A DNA stretch of 13,291 nucleotides from Paracoccaceae bacterium (GTDB lineage: Bacteria; Pseudomonadota; Alphaproteobacteria; Rhodobacterales; Rhodobacteraceae), in assembly GCA_023263735.1 (NCBI GenBank), contig JALQUQ010000038.1, positions 1 through 13,291 of the forward strand, read 5' to 3'. Below the pieces are notes generated by a model. It did not search any database. It was not told the origin of the DNA and saw nothing but the letters and a program-made list of their open reading frames with translations. Positions 1-7,766 of this stretch are shown one piece after another (position 1 is the stretch's first letter; the number at the start of each line of letters is the position of its first letter). The position numbers and the translations under genes are program-made.

Positions 1-43
1 CACCGCTGCTCTCGCTGAGTGGCGCCAGCTGCTTGCTGGCTAG
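1..43 (+). CDS. IS6-family transposase, C-terminal end only
   Basis: The window opens inside a coding frame that reads T-A-A-L-A-E-W-R-Q-L-L-A-G and stops with TAG at 41-43. This ending, with A-A-L-A-E-W-R near the stop, is typical of the DDE transposases of IS6-family elements in Rhodobacterales. Only 13 codons are visible, so integrity of the rest cannot be judged. The orientation is the same as that of the transposase that begins at 13241. The call comes from recognising this tail, supported by the N-terminus of a related transposase at the other end of the window. Confidence 0.72.
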   Translation, partial: TAALAEWRQLLAG

Positions 44-78
44 GCGGCGGATTTAGGCCATTCCTGAGATTTGTTCTC

Positions 79-113
79 ATTGTTCTGACACCACCGATTG
101 TTCTGACACCACC
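79..113. repeat. Tandem 17-bp direct repeat at the IS end (18-bp period)
   Basis: ATTGTTCTGACACCACC occurs at 79-95 and again, identically, at 97-113, with a single G between. A degenerate start of a third copy (ATTGTCCT) follows in register at 115. The submotif TTGTTCT is also present at 71, so the spacing of the T-T-G-T-T-C-T units is 9 and then 18 bases. Each unit contains the TCTGACA core also found, inverted, at the tip of the right-hand IS. This looks like a duplicated terminal inverted repeat or a pair of transposase-binding sites. Confidence 0.7.
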
Positions 114-235
114 AATTGTCCTTCCACGTTTATAAATAAAAACAATGGTGTGAAGGGCGATTCTCGGCCGATTTTGCCTGTTTGACGAAACGTACATTTT
201 TTGGGGTCGGGTCCAGAGTAGTGGGGTTCTGGATG

Positions 236-245
236 TGTTGCGACA
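236..245. promoter_or_regulatory. Candidate operator palindrome upstream of the -35 box
   Basis: TGTTGCGACA is a near-palindrome (TGT-n-GC-n-ACA, 8 of 10 positions symmetric), lying about 15 bases upstream of the proposed -35 element. The operon encodes a MarR-type regulator, and such dimers bind short inverted repeats near promoters, so this is one possible site. A weaker alternative, ATTTAGACTTGAAAT at 291-305, would overlap the start of transcription. Neither is long enough to be persuasive on its own. Confidence 0.2.
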
Positions 246-260
246 TGCCAGCGCGCAGTT

Positions 261-288
261 TTGGATGTGTAGGTATTTTAAATATAAA
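261..288 (+). promoter_or_regulatory. Candidate sigma-70-type promoter for the abm operon
   Basis: TTGGAT at 261-266 and TATAAA at 283-288 are separated by 16 bases, matching the housekeeping consensus at four and five of six positions. Transcription would start near 295, giving a leader of roughly 60 bases before the abmA start codon. This is the most promoter-like pair in the leader. A second TTGACG at 182-187 lacks a good -10 partner at the right spacing. The downstream genes are so tightly packed that one promoter here could drive most of the cluster. Confidence 0.4.
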
Positions 289-355
289 AGATTTAGACTT
301 GAAATAAAAATTATCGCGGATACGCTTTATGTGTGGTGTTGCTGGAGGGAGCGGT

Positions 356-2653
356 ATGAAAATTGCTTGTCTTGGAGGCGGTCCGGCAGGGCTTTACTTT
401 GCGATCTCGATGAAGCTGCGCCAGCCTGCGGCACAGATCACCGTTTTCGAGCGAAATCGCCCTAATGACACGTTTGGTTGGGGGGTGGTGCTTTCCGACG
501 ATGCGCTTCAGAACCTGGAGGTGAACGATCCGGTCAGTGCTGCCACGATCCGCAGGAATTTCGCCTATTGGGATGATATCGCCGTGGTGTGTGACGGGCA
601 TCGCACCGTGTCGGGCGGTCATGGCTTTGCCGGGATCGGGCGGATGAAGCTGCTGACCATTCTGCAGGAGCGCGCGGCAGAGTTGGGTGTCGATATGCAG
701 TTCGAAACCGAGGTTGGGCCGGTCGAGGACTATGCAAGCAAATACGACCTGGTCGTGGCGGCGGATGGTTTGAACTCGCGCGTGCGCAGCCAATGGGCGG
801 AGCATTTCAAGCCTGATGTGGACACGCGCCTGTGCAAGTTCATCTGGCTGGGCACACATCAAAAATTCGACGACGCGTTCACCTTTATATTTGAAAAGAC
901 AGCGCATGGCTGGGTCTGGGCACATGCCTATCAGTTCGACAATAACACGGCGACTTTCATCGTCGAATGCACGCAGGCCACCTGGGATGCCTGGGGCTTT
1001 GCCGAGATGACCAAGGAAGAAACGGTCGAAACATGCCGCAAGATATTCGAGGGGCATCTGGGCGGGCATGACCTGATGTCGAATGCCAATCACCTCCGGG
1101 GATCAGCAGTCTGGATTAACTTCCCGCGCGTGAATTGCGAGCACTGGTATCATCAGAACGTGGTGCTAATGGGAGATGCTGCGGCGACGGCGCATTTCTC
1201 GATCGGGTCGGGGTCGCGGCTTGCCTTGGACAGTGCGATCGCTCTGGCGGCTTATCTGGATAACGAGCCCGCGCTGGAACAGGCTTTCATCAAATATCAG
1301 GAAGAGCGGCGGCTGGATGTGCTGCGGCTGCAATCGGCGGCGCGCAATTCGCTGGAGTGGTTCGAGGAGGTGGAACGCTACCTCGATCTTGACCCGGTGC
1401 AGTTCAACTATTCACTTCTGACGCGCAGTCAGCGGATTTCCCATGAAAACCTTCGGCTGCGTGATCCAGAATGGCTGGCCTCGGCGGAGCGGTGGTTCCA
1501 GACACAGGCGGGCGCGCCCGCAGATGCGCCGCTACGCGCGCCGATGTTCGCGCCGTTCCGGTTGCGCGACATGTACTTGGTCAACCGGATCGTTGTGTCG
1601 CCCATGGCGCAATACAAGGCGGTTGATGGCTGCCCCTCTGATTGGCATTTCGTGCATTATGCCGAACGGGCAAAGGGGGGTGCGGGGCTGGTCTATACGG
1701 AAATGACCTGCGTGTCGCCCGAGGGGCGGATCACGCCAGGCTGTCCGGGTCTTTATGCAACCGACCATGAGGCAGCGTGGCGGCGGCTGGTGGATTTCAC
1801 CCATGCCGAGACGCAAGCGAAAATCTGCTGTCAGATCGGCCATGCGGGGCGCAAGGGATCAACGCAGCTTGGCTGGGAAAAGATGGATGCGCCGCTGGCG
1901 ACAGGCAATTGGGATCTGATCTCGGCCTCGGCCATTCCATGGAGCAAGGACAACGCCGTGCCGCGTGAGATGACCCGCGCTGACATGGACCGGGTGACTT
2001 CGGAATTCGTGGCGGCTGCGCAGATGGCGGATCGCGCCGGGTTCGACATGATCGAATTGCACGCGGCGCATGGGTACCTTGCGTCATCCTTCATCTCGCC
2101 CTTGTCCAACCGTCGGACGGATGAATACGGCGGGAGCCTAGAAAACCGGATGCGCTGGCCCTTGGAGGTGTTTGGCGCGATGCGGGCGGCCTGGTCGGCG
2201 GGCAAGCCGATGTCGGTCCGGATTTCCGCCAATGACTGGGCGGGCGAAGATGGCGTGACCCCGGCCGAGGCGGTCGAGATCGCGCGCATTTTCCATGCGG
2301 CGGGGGCCGACATCATCGACGTGTCTGCGGGCCAGACATCCACGCAGGCGCGGCCGGTCTACGGGCGCATGTTCCAGACCCCATTCAGCGACCGCATCCG
2401 CAACGAGGCGGGTCTGGCGACCATGGCTGTGGGCAATATCTACGAGCCGGATCACGTCAATTCGATTCTGATGGCAGGACGGGCCGACCTGGTGTGCCTT
2501 GCACGGCCGCATCTAGCCGATCCCTACTGGACGCTGCATGCCTGTGTGGCTCTGGGCGACACGCAGGCGCATTGGCCATTGCCCTACCTGGCCGGGCGGG
2601 ATCAGGCGATGCGGCTGGCCGAGCGTGGCGTCGAACAGGTGGGCAAGGTATGA
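356..2653 (+). CDS. abmA: 2-Aminobenzoyl-CoA monooxygenase/reductase (flavin monooxygenase-OYE fusion)
   Basis: A 765-residue fusion of two flavoproteins. Residues 1 to about 370 form a salicylate-hydroxylase-type FAD monooxygenase: the GGGPAG nucleotide motif is at residues 7-12, an A-D-G-L-N-S-R stretch near 145, and an L-M-G-D-A-A-A motif near 270. From about residue 395 a YqjM-like old yellow enzyme domain follows, with Q-I-G-H-A-G-R-K and the H-A-A-H-G-Y active-site motif near 565. Domain order and size match the 87-kDa Azoarcus evansii enzyme, which hydroxylates 2-aminobenzoyl-CoA at C5 and reduces the ring to 2-amino-5-oxocyclohex-1-ene-1-carbonyl-CoA. Databases often call such fusions salicylyl-CoA 5-hydroxylase/oxidoreductase; the neighbours favour anthranilate. 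The ATG at 356 is preferred over 329 because GGAGGGA ends five bases before it and the Rossmann fold starts at once. In the OYE domain the usual active-site Cys of YqjM (M-C-x-Y) is Ala (S-P-M-A-Q-Y). Confidence 0.88.
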   Translation: MKIACLGGGPAGLYFAISMKLRQPAAQITVFERNRPNDTFGWGVVLSDDALQNLEVNDPVSAATIRRNFAYWDDIAVVCDGHRTVSGGHGFAGIGRMKLLTILQERAAELGVDMQFETEVGPVEDYASKYDLVVAADGLNSRVRSQWAEHFKPDVDTRLCKFIWLGTHQKFDDAFTFIFEKTAHGWVWAHAYQFDNNTATFIVECTQATWDAWGFAEMTKEETVETCRKIFEGHLGGHDLMSNANHLRGSAVWINFPRVNCEHWYHQNVVLMGDAAATAHFSIGSGSRLALDSAIALAAYLDNEPALEQAFIKYQEERRLDVLRLQSAARNSLEWFEEVERYLDLDPVQFNYSLLTRSQRISHENLRLRDPEWLASAERWFQTQAGAPADAPLRAPMFAPFRLRDMYLVNRIVVSPMAQYKAVDGCPSDWHFVHYAERAKGGAGLVYTEMTCVSPEGRITPGCPGLYATDHEAAWRRLVDFTHAETQAKICCQIGHAGRKGSTQLGWEKMDAPLATGNWDLISASAIPWSKDNAVPREMTRADMDRVTSEFVAAAQMADRAGFDMIELHAAHGYLASSFISPLSNRRTDEYGGSLENRMRWPLEVFGAMRAAWSAGKPMSVRISANDWAGEDGVTPAEAVEIARIFHAAGADIIDVSAGQTSTQARPVYGRMFQTPFSDRIRNEAGLATMAVGNIYEPDHVNSILMAGRADLVCLARPHLADPYWTLHACVALGDTQAHWPLPYLAGRDQAMRLAERGVEQVGKV

Positions 2654-3372
2654 CGCGCCGCGTTCTGGTCACCGGTGGCGGGTCAGGTATCGGGCGCGCC
2701 GTGGCGCGGGCATTTGCGGCGGCGGGTGATCGGGTGACCATCACTGGGCGGCGTCTGGCTGCGCTTGAAGAGACGGCGCAGGGTTTCGACATGACCTGTC
2801 GCACCGCCGATGTGACCGATGAGGCGCAGGTGCAGGCGCTGTTCAATGCCCCATATGACGTAGTGATCGCCAATGCGGGCGGCGCGGTGGCGGGCAAGCT
2901 GCGCGGTGTTAGCCTGACCGATTGGAACGCCACGCTTGCGGTGAACTTGACGGGCACGTTCCTGCTGTTCCGCGAGGCGTTGCGCGGCATGGGTGCGGGC
3001 GGGCGGCTGATTGCCATGGCCTCGACCGCCAGCCTCAAGGGCGGTGCGACGGTTCCGGCCTATGCGGCGGCCAAGCATGGCGTGCTGGGGCTGGTGCGCT
3101 CCGTCGCCCTGGATGTGGCGGGCAAGGCGATCACCTGCAACGCGGTCTGCCCCGGTTTCGTGGATACAGACCTGGCCGAGGCGGCCATCAGCGCGGTGCA
3201 GAATCGGTTCGACCTGACCCGCGCGGCGGCTCTGGCCGAGGTGGTCAGCGACAATCCGATGGGGCGGCTGATCACCCCTGACGAGGTGGTGGCGGCGGTG
3301 ATGTTCCTGGCGTCGCCCGGCGCATCCATGGTGAACGGTCATGCACTGAGCGTGTCGGGGGGCGAGATATGA
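2650..3372 (+). CDS. Short-chain dehydrogenase/reductase, probable 3-hydroxyacyl-CoA dehydrogenase step
   Basis: A 240-residue classical SDR. The cofactor motif T-G-G-G-S-G-I-G lies at residues 8-15, N-A-G-G follows near residue 76, and the catalytic Ser125, Tyr138 and Lys142 are all present (A-S-T-A-S, then Y-A-A-A-K). A C-P-G-F-V-D-T-D stretch follows at the usual place. The ATG at 2650 overlaps the abmA stop as ATGA, so translation is probably coupled; a longer upstream frame from 2494 runs through abmA and is not used. The core abm cluster includes three beta-oxidation-type enzymes, and this one most likely oxidises or reduces a hydroxy/oxo group on an acyl- or alicyclic-CoA intermediate. 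The exact substrate cannot be read from sequence. Confidence 0.85.
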   Translation: MTRRVLVTGGGSGIGRAVARAFAAAGDRVTITGRRLAALEETAQGFDMTCRTADVTDEAQVQALFNAPYDVVIANAGGAVAGKLRGVSLTDWNATLAVNLTGTFLLFREALRGMGAGGRLIAMASTASLKGGATVPAYAAAKHGVLGLVRSVALDVAGKAITCNAVCPGFVDTDLAEAAISAVQNRFDLTRAAALAEVVSDNPMGRLITPDEVVAAVMFLASPGASMVNGHALSVSGGEI

Positions 3373-3851
3373 ACAGCACACCACAGATCAGGCTGGCCGA
3401 GCAGGGATCCAAACAGCGCCTGCGCCTGTGGCTGCGGCTGCTGGCCGTCACCCGCAAGATCGACGCGGAGCTGCGCGAACGCATGCGCACGGAATTCGAC
3501 AGCACCTTGCCGCGCTTCGACGTGATGGCGGCGCTGAGCCGGCATGATCAGGGCCTGCGGATGAGCGCGCTGTCCGGGGTTCTGCGGGTGTCGAACGGCA
3601 ATGTCACGGGCATCGTAGACCGGCTGGCCGAGGACGGGCTGGTCATGCGCGTGCCGGTGGCGGGCGACCGGCGCGCCACGCTGGTGCGGCTGACCGCCAA
3701 GGGCGCCGAGGTCTTTGCCCGCCAGGCCACCGAGCACGAAGCCTGGATCGACGCGATGCTGGCCGAACTCAGCCCCGAAGAGGCGCGCAGCTATGCCGCG
3801 CGGCTCAGGACGCTAGCGCAGAAACTTGACGACAAGGGAGCAACCGAATGA
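3369..3851 (+). CDS. MarR-family transcriptional regulator
   Basis: A 160-residue winged-helix protein of normal MarR length. The DNA-recognition helix is around residues 74-88 ([12 protein letters not shown]), and the wing carries the typical [10 protein letters not shown] at 100-109. Flanking helices would form the dimer interface and ligand pocket. It starts with an ATGA overlap with the SDR gene and its stop overlaps the crotonase start, so it is co-expressed with the pathway. A MarR-like regulator is also part of the Azoarcus abm cluster. By analogy with MarR proteins of aromatic-CoA pathways, it probably represses the operon and is released by an aromatic acid or its CoA thioester; the ligand is inferred. 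Confidence 0.9.
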   Translation: MNSTPQIRLAEQGSKQRLRLWLRLLAVTRKIDAELRERMRTEFDSTLPRFDVMAALSRHDQGLRMSALSGVLRVSNGNVTGIVDRLAEDGLVMRVPVAGDRRATLVRLTAKGAEVFARQATEHEAWIDAMLAELSPEEARSYAARLRTLAQKLDDKGATE

Positions 3852-4654
3852 CGATGCGGTCCGATGTGCAACATTTCCTGTGCCGGATAGAAGGCGGCAT
3901 CGCCACCATCGCGCTGGACCGGCCAGAGCGGAAGAACCCACTTACCTTTGACAGCTATGCCGAATTGCGCGACTGGTTCCGCGACCTTGTCTATGCCGAT
4001 GACGTCAAGGCGGTGGTCTTTGCCTCGAACGGTGGCAATTTCAGTTCGGGCGGGGATGTGCATGACATCATCGGCCCGCTGACCCGGATGAGCATGAAGG
4101 AACTGCTGGCCTTCACGCGGATGACAGGCGATCTGGTCAAGGCGATCGTGAACTGCGGCAAGCCGGTGATCGCGGCGGTGGATGGCATCTGCGTGGGCGC
4201 GGGGGCGATCATCGCCATGGCCTCGGACCTGCGGATCGGCACGCCGGAGGCCAAGACTGCGTTTCTGTTCACCCGCGTCGGCCTTGCGGGCTGCGACATG
4301 GGCGCCTGTGCGATCCTGCCGCGCATCATCGGGCAGGGGCGCGCGGCGGAACTGCTTTATACCGGGCGCGTCATGACGGCCGAGGAGGCCGAGAGATGGG
4401 GCTTCTTCAACCGGCTGGTGCCGGGGAACGGGCTGGCGGAGGCCGCGCAGGAGATGGCCACGCGCATCGCGGCGGGGCCGAACTTCGGGCATATGATGAC
4501 CAAGACCATGCTGGCGCAGGAATGGTCGATGTCGATCGACCAGGCCATCGAGGCCGAGGCGCAGGCGCAGGCGATCTGCATGCAGACGCAGGATTTCACA
4601 AGGGCCTACGAGGCCTTCGTTGCCAAGGAAAAGCCCGTCTTTGCGGGGATTTAG
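3848..4654 (+). CDS. Enoyl-CoA hydratase/isomerase (crotonase) family protein with atypical active site
   Basis: A 268-residue crotonase-fold protein. The CoA/oxyanion-hole segments are present: N-F-S-S-G-G-D-V near residues 66-73 and [10 protein letters not shown] near 112-121. In ordinary hydratases the next active-site segment contains P-E followed by L-G and P-G-x-G-G. Here residues 139-153 read [15 protein letters not shown], so the catalytic Glu appears replaced, while Asp150 is a possible alternative acid/base. This suggests a reaction other than simple hydration, for example hydrolytic opening of a 2-oxocyclohexane-carbonyl-CoA ring as done by BadI-type crotonases, but that is inference. 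The start overlaps the MarR gene as ATGA. It is one of the beta-oxidation-type enzymes expected in the cluster. Confidence 0.85.
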   Translation: MTMRSDVQHFLCRIEGGIATIALDRPERKNPLTFDSYAELRDWFRDLVYADDVKAVVFASNGGNFSSGGDVHDIIGPLTRMSMKELLAFTRMTGDLVKAIVNCGKPVIAAVDGICVGAGAIIAMASDLRIGTPEAKTAFLFTRVGLAGCDMGACAILPRIIGQGRAAELLYTGRVMTAEEAERWGFFNRLVPGNGLAEAAQEMATRIAAGPNFGHMMTKTMLAQEWSMSIDQAIEAEAQAQAICMQTQDFTRAYEAFVAKEKPVFAGI

Positions 4655-4664
4655 CGATGGATTC

Positions 4665-4686
4665 GGATATTTTTGGCAAGAAGAAA
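4665..4686 (+). other. AT-rich motif in the crotonase-dehydrogenase gap
   Basis: The 48-base gap after the crotonase stop contains ATATTTTTGGCAAGAAG, an AT-rich block in otherwise GC-rich coding DNA. From memory, similar G-G-A-T-A-T-T-T...A-A-G-A-A-G-A-A-A blocks recur downstream of genes in Rhodobacterales genomes with no agreed function. It is not a hairpin and has no clear promoter shape. The ribosome binding site of the next gene (GGGGACGG) follows shortly after it. Confidence 0.3.
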
Positions 4687-4702
4687 CAGGGGACGGTGCG
4701 TC

Positions 4703-5857
4703 ATGGCTGATCGGTCTTTTCTGGACTGGCCGTTCTTCGAGGATCGGCACCGGGCTCTGGCTTTGGCGCTGGACCGCTGGGGCGCGGCGAATCTGGGCGA
4801 CGTGGATCATGCCGATACGGACGCGGCCTGCCGGTCGCTGGTGGCGATGCTGGGGCAGGGCGGGTGGCTGATGCATTCCGGCGCCATGGAGGGCGCACTT
4901 GATGTGCGTACGCTTTGCCTGATCCGCGAAACGCTGGCGCGCCATGACGGTCTGGCGGATTTCGCCTTTGCCATGCAGGGTCTGGGCACCGGGGCGCTGT
5001 CGCTGTTCGGCACCGATCACCAGAAAGCCGAGTGGCTTGCGCGGACGCGCGAAGGCCGCGCGATTTCCGCCTTTGCGCTGACTGAGCCGCAATCGGGATC
5101 GGATGTGGCCAGTTCGACCATGATGGCCGAAGCAGATGGGGACGGGTTTGTCCTGAGCGGCGAGAAGACGTGGATTTCCAACGGCGGGATTGCTGATGTC
5201 TATACCGTCTTTGCCCGCACCGGCGAGGCGCCGGGCGCACGCGGGCTGTCGGCATTCGTGGTGCCTGCAGGCCTGCCGGGGTTCGAGGTGGTCGAGCGGT
5301 TGGAGACCATCGCGCCGCATCCGCTGGCAAGGCTGCGCTTTGACCGGGTTCGGGTGCCGGATTCTGCGCTGATCGGGCAACGGGGGCAGGGGTTCCGCAT
5401 CGCTATGTCGGTGCTGGATGTGTTCCGGTCCACCGTCGCCGCGGCGGCGCTGGGCTTTGCGCGGCGCGCATTGGACGAGGCCCTGGTCCGCGCACAGGTG
5501 CGGCAGGTTCAGGGCGCGCCGCTGTTCGATCTGCAGATGGTTCAGGGGCATCTCGCGGATATGGCGCTGCGCGTCGATGCGGCGGCGCTGCTGGTTTACC
5601 GGGCGGCATGGGCCAAGGATGCGGGTGCTGCACGCGTGACGCGCGAGGCGGCCATGGCCAAGCTTTATGCCACGGACGAGGCGCAGAAAGTGATCGACAT
5701 GGCGGTGCAGTTGCACGGCGGCGACGGGGTGCGATCGGGTGCCGTGGTCGAACGGCTTTATCGCGAGATCCGCGCGCTAAGGATCTATGAGGGCGCGTCC
5801 GATGTGCAACGCGTCGTCATCGCGCGGCAGGCCATGGGAGCTTTTCAGGGGGAGTGA
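4703..5857 (+). CDS. Acyl-CoA dehydrogenase family protein
   Basis: A 384-residue FAD-dependent acyl-CoA dehydrogenase of normal length. Visible signatures are L-T-E-P-Q-S-G-S-D near residue 130, G-E-K-T-W-I-S-N-G for flavin contact, Q-L-H-G-G-D-G-V near 335, and R-I-Y-E-G-A-S-D. Glu363 in the last motif matches the catalytic base of medium-chain enzymes. It would introduce an alpha,beta double bond into an acyl-CoA formed after ring opening, or into the alicyclic ring itself, passing electrons to ETF. The ATG at 4703 (M-A-D-R-S-F-L) has a GGGGACGG ribosome site upstream and fits the family start. A start at 4673 would add ten unrelated residues. The stop overlaps the ligase start. Confidence 0.87.
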   Translation: MADRSFLDWPFFEDRHRALALALDRWGAANLGDVDHADTDAACRSLVAMLGQGGWLMHSGAMEGALDVRTLCLIRETLARHDGLADFAFAMQGLGTGALSLFGTDHQKAEWLARTREGRAISAFALTEPQSGSDVASSTMMAEADGDGFVLSGEKTWISNGGIADVYTVFARTGEAPGARGLSAFVVPAGLPGFEVVERLETIAPHPLARLRFDRVRVPDSALIGQRGQGFRIAMSVLDVFRSTVAAAALGFARRALDEALVRAQVRQVQGAPLFDLQMVQGHLADMALRVDAAALLVYRAAWAKDAGAARVTREAAMAKLYATDEAQKVIDMAVQLHGGDGVRSGAVVERLYREIRALRIYEGASDVQRVVIARQAMGAFQGE

Positions 5858-7485
5858 TGCAGATGCTGGGACCAAGCGCGCATGTGGATACCTTCACGCG
5901 GGACAACCTGCCGCCCCGCGCGCAATGGCCCAATCTGTTGCTGGAGGGGTTCGATTATCCCGAACGGCTGAACGCCGCGGTGGAACTGACCGATGCCATG
6001 GTGGCGCGCGGTTTCGGCGACCGCACGGCCCTAATCGGCAACGGGCGCAGGCGGACCTACAAGGAACTGGCGGACTGGACCAACCGACTGGCGCATGCGC
6101 TGGTCGATGATCTGGGGGTGAAGCCCGGCAACCGGGTACTGATCCGGTCTGCCAACAATCCCGCGATGGTGGCCTGCTGGCTGGCCGCGACCAAGGCGGG
6201 GGCGGTGGTGGTGAACACCATGCCGATGCTGCGGGCGGGCGAGTTGACCAAGATCGTGGACAAGGCCGAGATCAGCCACGCGCTGTGCGACACGAGGCTG
6301 ATGGAGGAGATGGAGACCTGTGCGGCGGTGTCGCGCTTTCTGAACCGGGTGGTCGGGTTTGACGGTACGTCGAACCATGATGCCGAACTTGACCGGCTGG
6401 CGCTGGAAAAGCCCGTGCAATTTGAGGCCGTGCCGACGGGGCGCGATGACGTGGCACTTCTGGGCTTTACCAGCGGGACCACGGGTGCGCCCAAGGCGAC
6501 GATGCATTTTCACCGGGACCTGCTGATCATCGCGGATGGCTATGCGCGCGAAATTCTGGGCGTGACGCCCGAGGATGTTTTCGTGGGCTCGCCGCCTCTT
6601 GCATTCACCTTCGGGCTGGGCGGGCTTGCGGTGTTTCCCTTGCGTTTTGGCGCGGCGGCGACCCTGCTCGAAAACGCCTCTCCCCCGAACATGATCGAGA
6701 TCATCCAAAAATACCGCGCGACCGTGTGCTTCACGGCGCCAACCGCCTATCGCGCGATGCTGGCGGCGATGGAGCAAGGTGCGGATCTGTCATCCTTGCG
6801 CGCGGCCGTGTCGGCGGGCGAAACATTGCCCGCGCCGGTCTACCGTGAATGGATGGCCAAGACAGGCAAACCCATGCTGGACGGCATCGGGGCGACGGAA
6901 CTGCTGCATATCTTCATCACCAACCGCTTTGACGATCATCGCCCGGCCTGCACTGGCAAGCCGGTGCGGGGATACGAGGCAAAGGTGATCGGCGAGGACG
7001 GGGCCGAGGTGGCGCGCGGCACGGTCGGCCGGTTGGCGGTGCGCGGGCCCACGGGGTGCCGCTACCTGGCCGATGACCGCCAGGCGGCCTATGTGCAGGA
7101 TGGCTGGAACGTGACGGGCGACGCCTTTGTCATGGACGAGGACGGATACCTGCATTTCGCCGCGCGCAACGACGACATGATCATCTCGTCGGGCTACAAC
7201 ATCGCCGGGCCGGAGGTGGAGGCCGCGCTGCTGGCCCATCCACATGTGGCCGAATGCGCGGTGATCGGCGTGCCGGATGCCGAACGCGGTGCAATCGTGC
7301 AGGCCCATGTGGTTCTGCGTGCGGGGATAGAGGCATCCGAGGCCATGACAAAGGCGTTGCAGCATCACGTCAAGGCGCAGATTGCGCCCTATAAATACCC
7401 GCGCCGCATCGTTTTTTGCGATGGTTTGCCCAAGACCGAAAGCGGCAAGATCCAGCGCTTTCGCCTGCGGGAGGTGCGGCCGTGA
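5857..7485 (+). CDS. abmG: 2-Aminobenzoate (anthranilate)-CoA ligase
   Basis: A 542-residue adenylate-forming enzyme related to benzoate-CoA ligases. The ATP loop F-T-S-G-T-T-G-A-P-K is at residues 204-213 and is followed by M-H-F-H-R-D, a variant I associate with 2-aminobenzoate ligases. G-I-G-A-T-E-L lies near 345, T-G-D-A-F near 420, and the catalytic Lys of the C-terminal lid is Lys531 (E-S-G-K-I-Q-R). It would activate the aromatic acid with ATP and CoA in the cytoplasm, the first step of the pathway. The ATG at 5857 overlaps the preceding TGA. A GTG at 5854 and an ATG at 5863 are alternatives; the latter has better spacing from the AGGGGGA site at 5847-5853. Benzoate or another ortho-substituted benzoate remains possible as substrate. 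Confidence 0.83.
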   Translation: MQMLGPSAHVDTFTRDNLPPRAQWPNLLLEGFDYPERLNAAVELTDAMVARGFGDRTALIGNGRRRTYKELADWTNRLAHALVDDLGVKPGNRVLIRSANNPAMVACWLAATKAGAVVVNTMPMLRAGELTKIVDKAEISHALCDTRLMEEMETCAAVSRFLNRVVGFDGTSNHDAELDRLALEKPVQFEAVPTGRDDVALLGFTSGTTGAPKATMHFHRDLLIIADGYAREILGVTPEDVFVGSPPLAFTFGLGGLAVFPLRFGAAATLLENASPPNMIEIIQKYRATVCFTAPTAYRAMLAAMEQGADLSSLRAAVSAGETLPAPVYREWMAKTGKPMLDGIGATELLHIFITNRFDDHRPACTGKPVRGYEAKVIGEDGAEVARGTVGRLAVRGPTGCRYLADDRQAAYVQDGWNVTGDAFVMDEDGYLHFAARNDDMIISSGYNIAGPEVEAALLAHPHVAECAVIGVPDAERGAIVQAHVVLRAGIEASEAMTKALQHHVKAQIAPYKYPRRIVFCDGLPKTESGKIQRFRLREVRP

Positions 7486-7718
7486 CACGTGACTTCGTCC
7501 AGATGCGCTGCAAGCCCAGCACGACCTACCGCGTCCCGGAACAGATCGTCCTGCGCGAGATTCATTCCGAGCTGTACTCGACATCCGGCGCGTTTGATCT
7601 TCTGAAGAAGCTGTTTTTTCCTGTAGTGACTGATGTGGGCAATTATAGCAACGATCACCTGCTGGACATACCCGGCATCGAACGCACCCTGACCACGCAG
7701 ACATTCAAGGTGTTTTGA
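7482..7718 (+). CDS. Stand-alone Lrp/AsnC ligand-binding (RAM) domain protein
   Basis: A 78-residue protein starting with GTG at 7482 (GTGA overlap with the ligase stop; GGGAGGTG just upstream). It has the pattern of the alpha-beta RAM domain of Lrp/AsnC regulators: F-V-Q-M-R-C-K as first strand, I-H-S-E-L-Y-S-T-S-G-A-F-D-L-L at 27-41 with the characteristic G-x-F-D, and D-I-P-G-I-E-R-T at 62-69. There is no helix-turn-helix, so it should not bind DNA itself. Stand-alone RAM proteins form oligomers that bind amino acids or related ligands. Placed between the ligase and the importer, it may sense anthranilate or a related amino acid, or modulate a full-length Lrp partner elsewhere. Its DNA is somewhat more AT-rich than neighbouring genes. 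Confidence 0.75.
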   Translation: MTRDFVQMRCKPSTTYRVPEQIVLREIHSELYSTSGAFDLLKKLFFPVVTDVGNYSNDHLLDIPGIERTLTTQTFKVF

Positions 7719-7766
7719 ACGACCAAAAGCAAAAGCCCGAAGGGGCCAACACGGAGGAGACACAAT

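Larger units (their letters stand above)
1..113 (+). mobile_element. Distal end of an IS6-family insertion sequence
   Basis: After the transposase stop there are about 70 non-coding bases ending in tandem copies of ATTGTTCTGACACCACC. Read on the minus strand, the copy ending at 113 begins GGTGGTGTCAGAAC. This resembles the presumed start of the right-hand element at 13184 (GGCTTTGTCAGAGG): both begin with GG and share TGTCAGA. I therefore place the element's end near 113, but it could also be at 95, the end of the first repeat copy. IS6-family elements normally make 8-bp target duplications. None can be checked here because the outer flank is outside the window. Confidence 0.55.
114..355 (+). 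other. AT-rich leader between the IS end and the catabolic operon
   Basis: This stretch separates the IS end from the first gene and is clearly richer in A and T than the rest of the window, especially 128-144 and 271-312. I see no convincing gene in it: short frames through it lack homology that I recognise and end inside abmA in the wrong frame. It holds a candidate promoter (261-288), a short candidate operator palindrome (236-245) and the ribosome binding site of abmA (GGAGGGA, 344-350). Its composition fits a regulatory region for the downstream operon. Confidence 0.6.

Noticed and set aside
182..210. TTGACG as the -35 box of a second promoter
   Set aside because: The region at the right spacing downstream is G-rich with no acceptable -10 element.
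235..465. A 76-codon + strand frame covering the leader and the start of abmA
   Set aside because: It has no ribosome binding site, no recognisable similarity, and runs out of frame into abmA.
311..1093. A 260-codon minus-strand frame opposite the abmA monooxygenase domain
   Set aside because: Composition is typical of an antisense shadow, and it overlaps a domain with clear flavoprotein motifs.
356..2653. Salicylyl-CoA 5-hydroxylase of a gentisate pathway
   Set aside because: The monooxygenase domain is similar, but the fused OYE domain, the ligase type, the RidA-like gene and the lack of any ring-cleavage dioxygenase favour the 2-aminobenzoate route. Not fully excluded.
3791..5716. A 641-codon open frame on the minus strand
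   Set aside because: It lies entirely opposite the MarR end, crotonase and acyl-CoA dehydrogenase genes, has a low-complexity, Arg/His/Pro-rich composition and no recognisable domain. It is a shadow of GC-rich codon bias.
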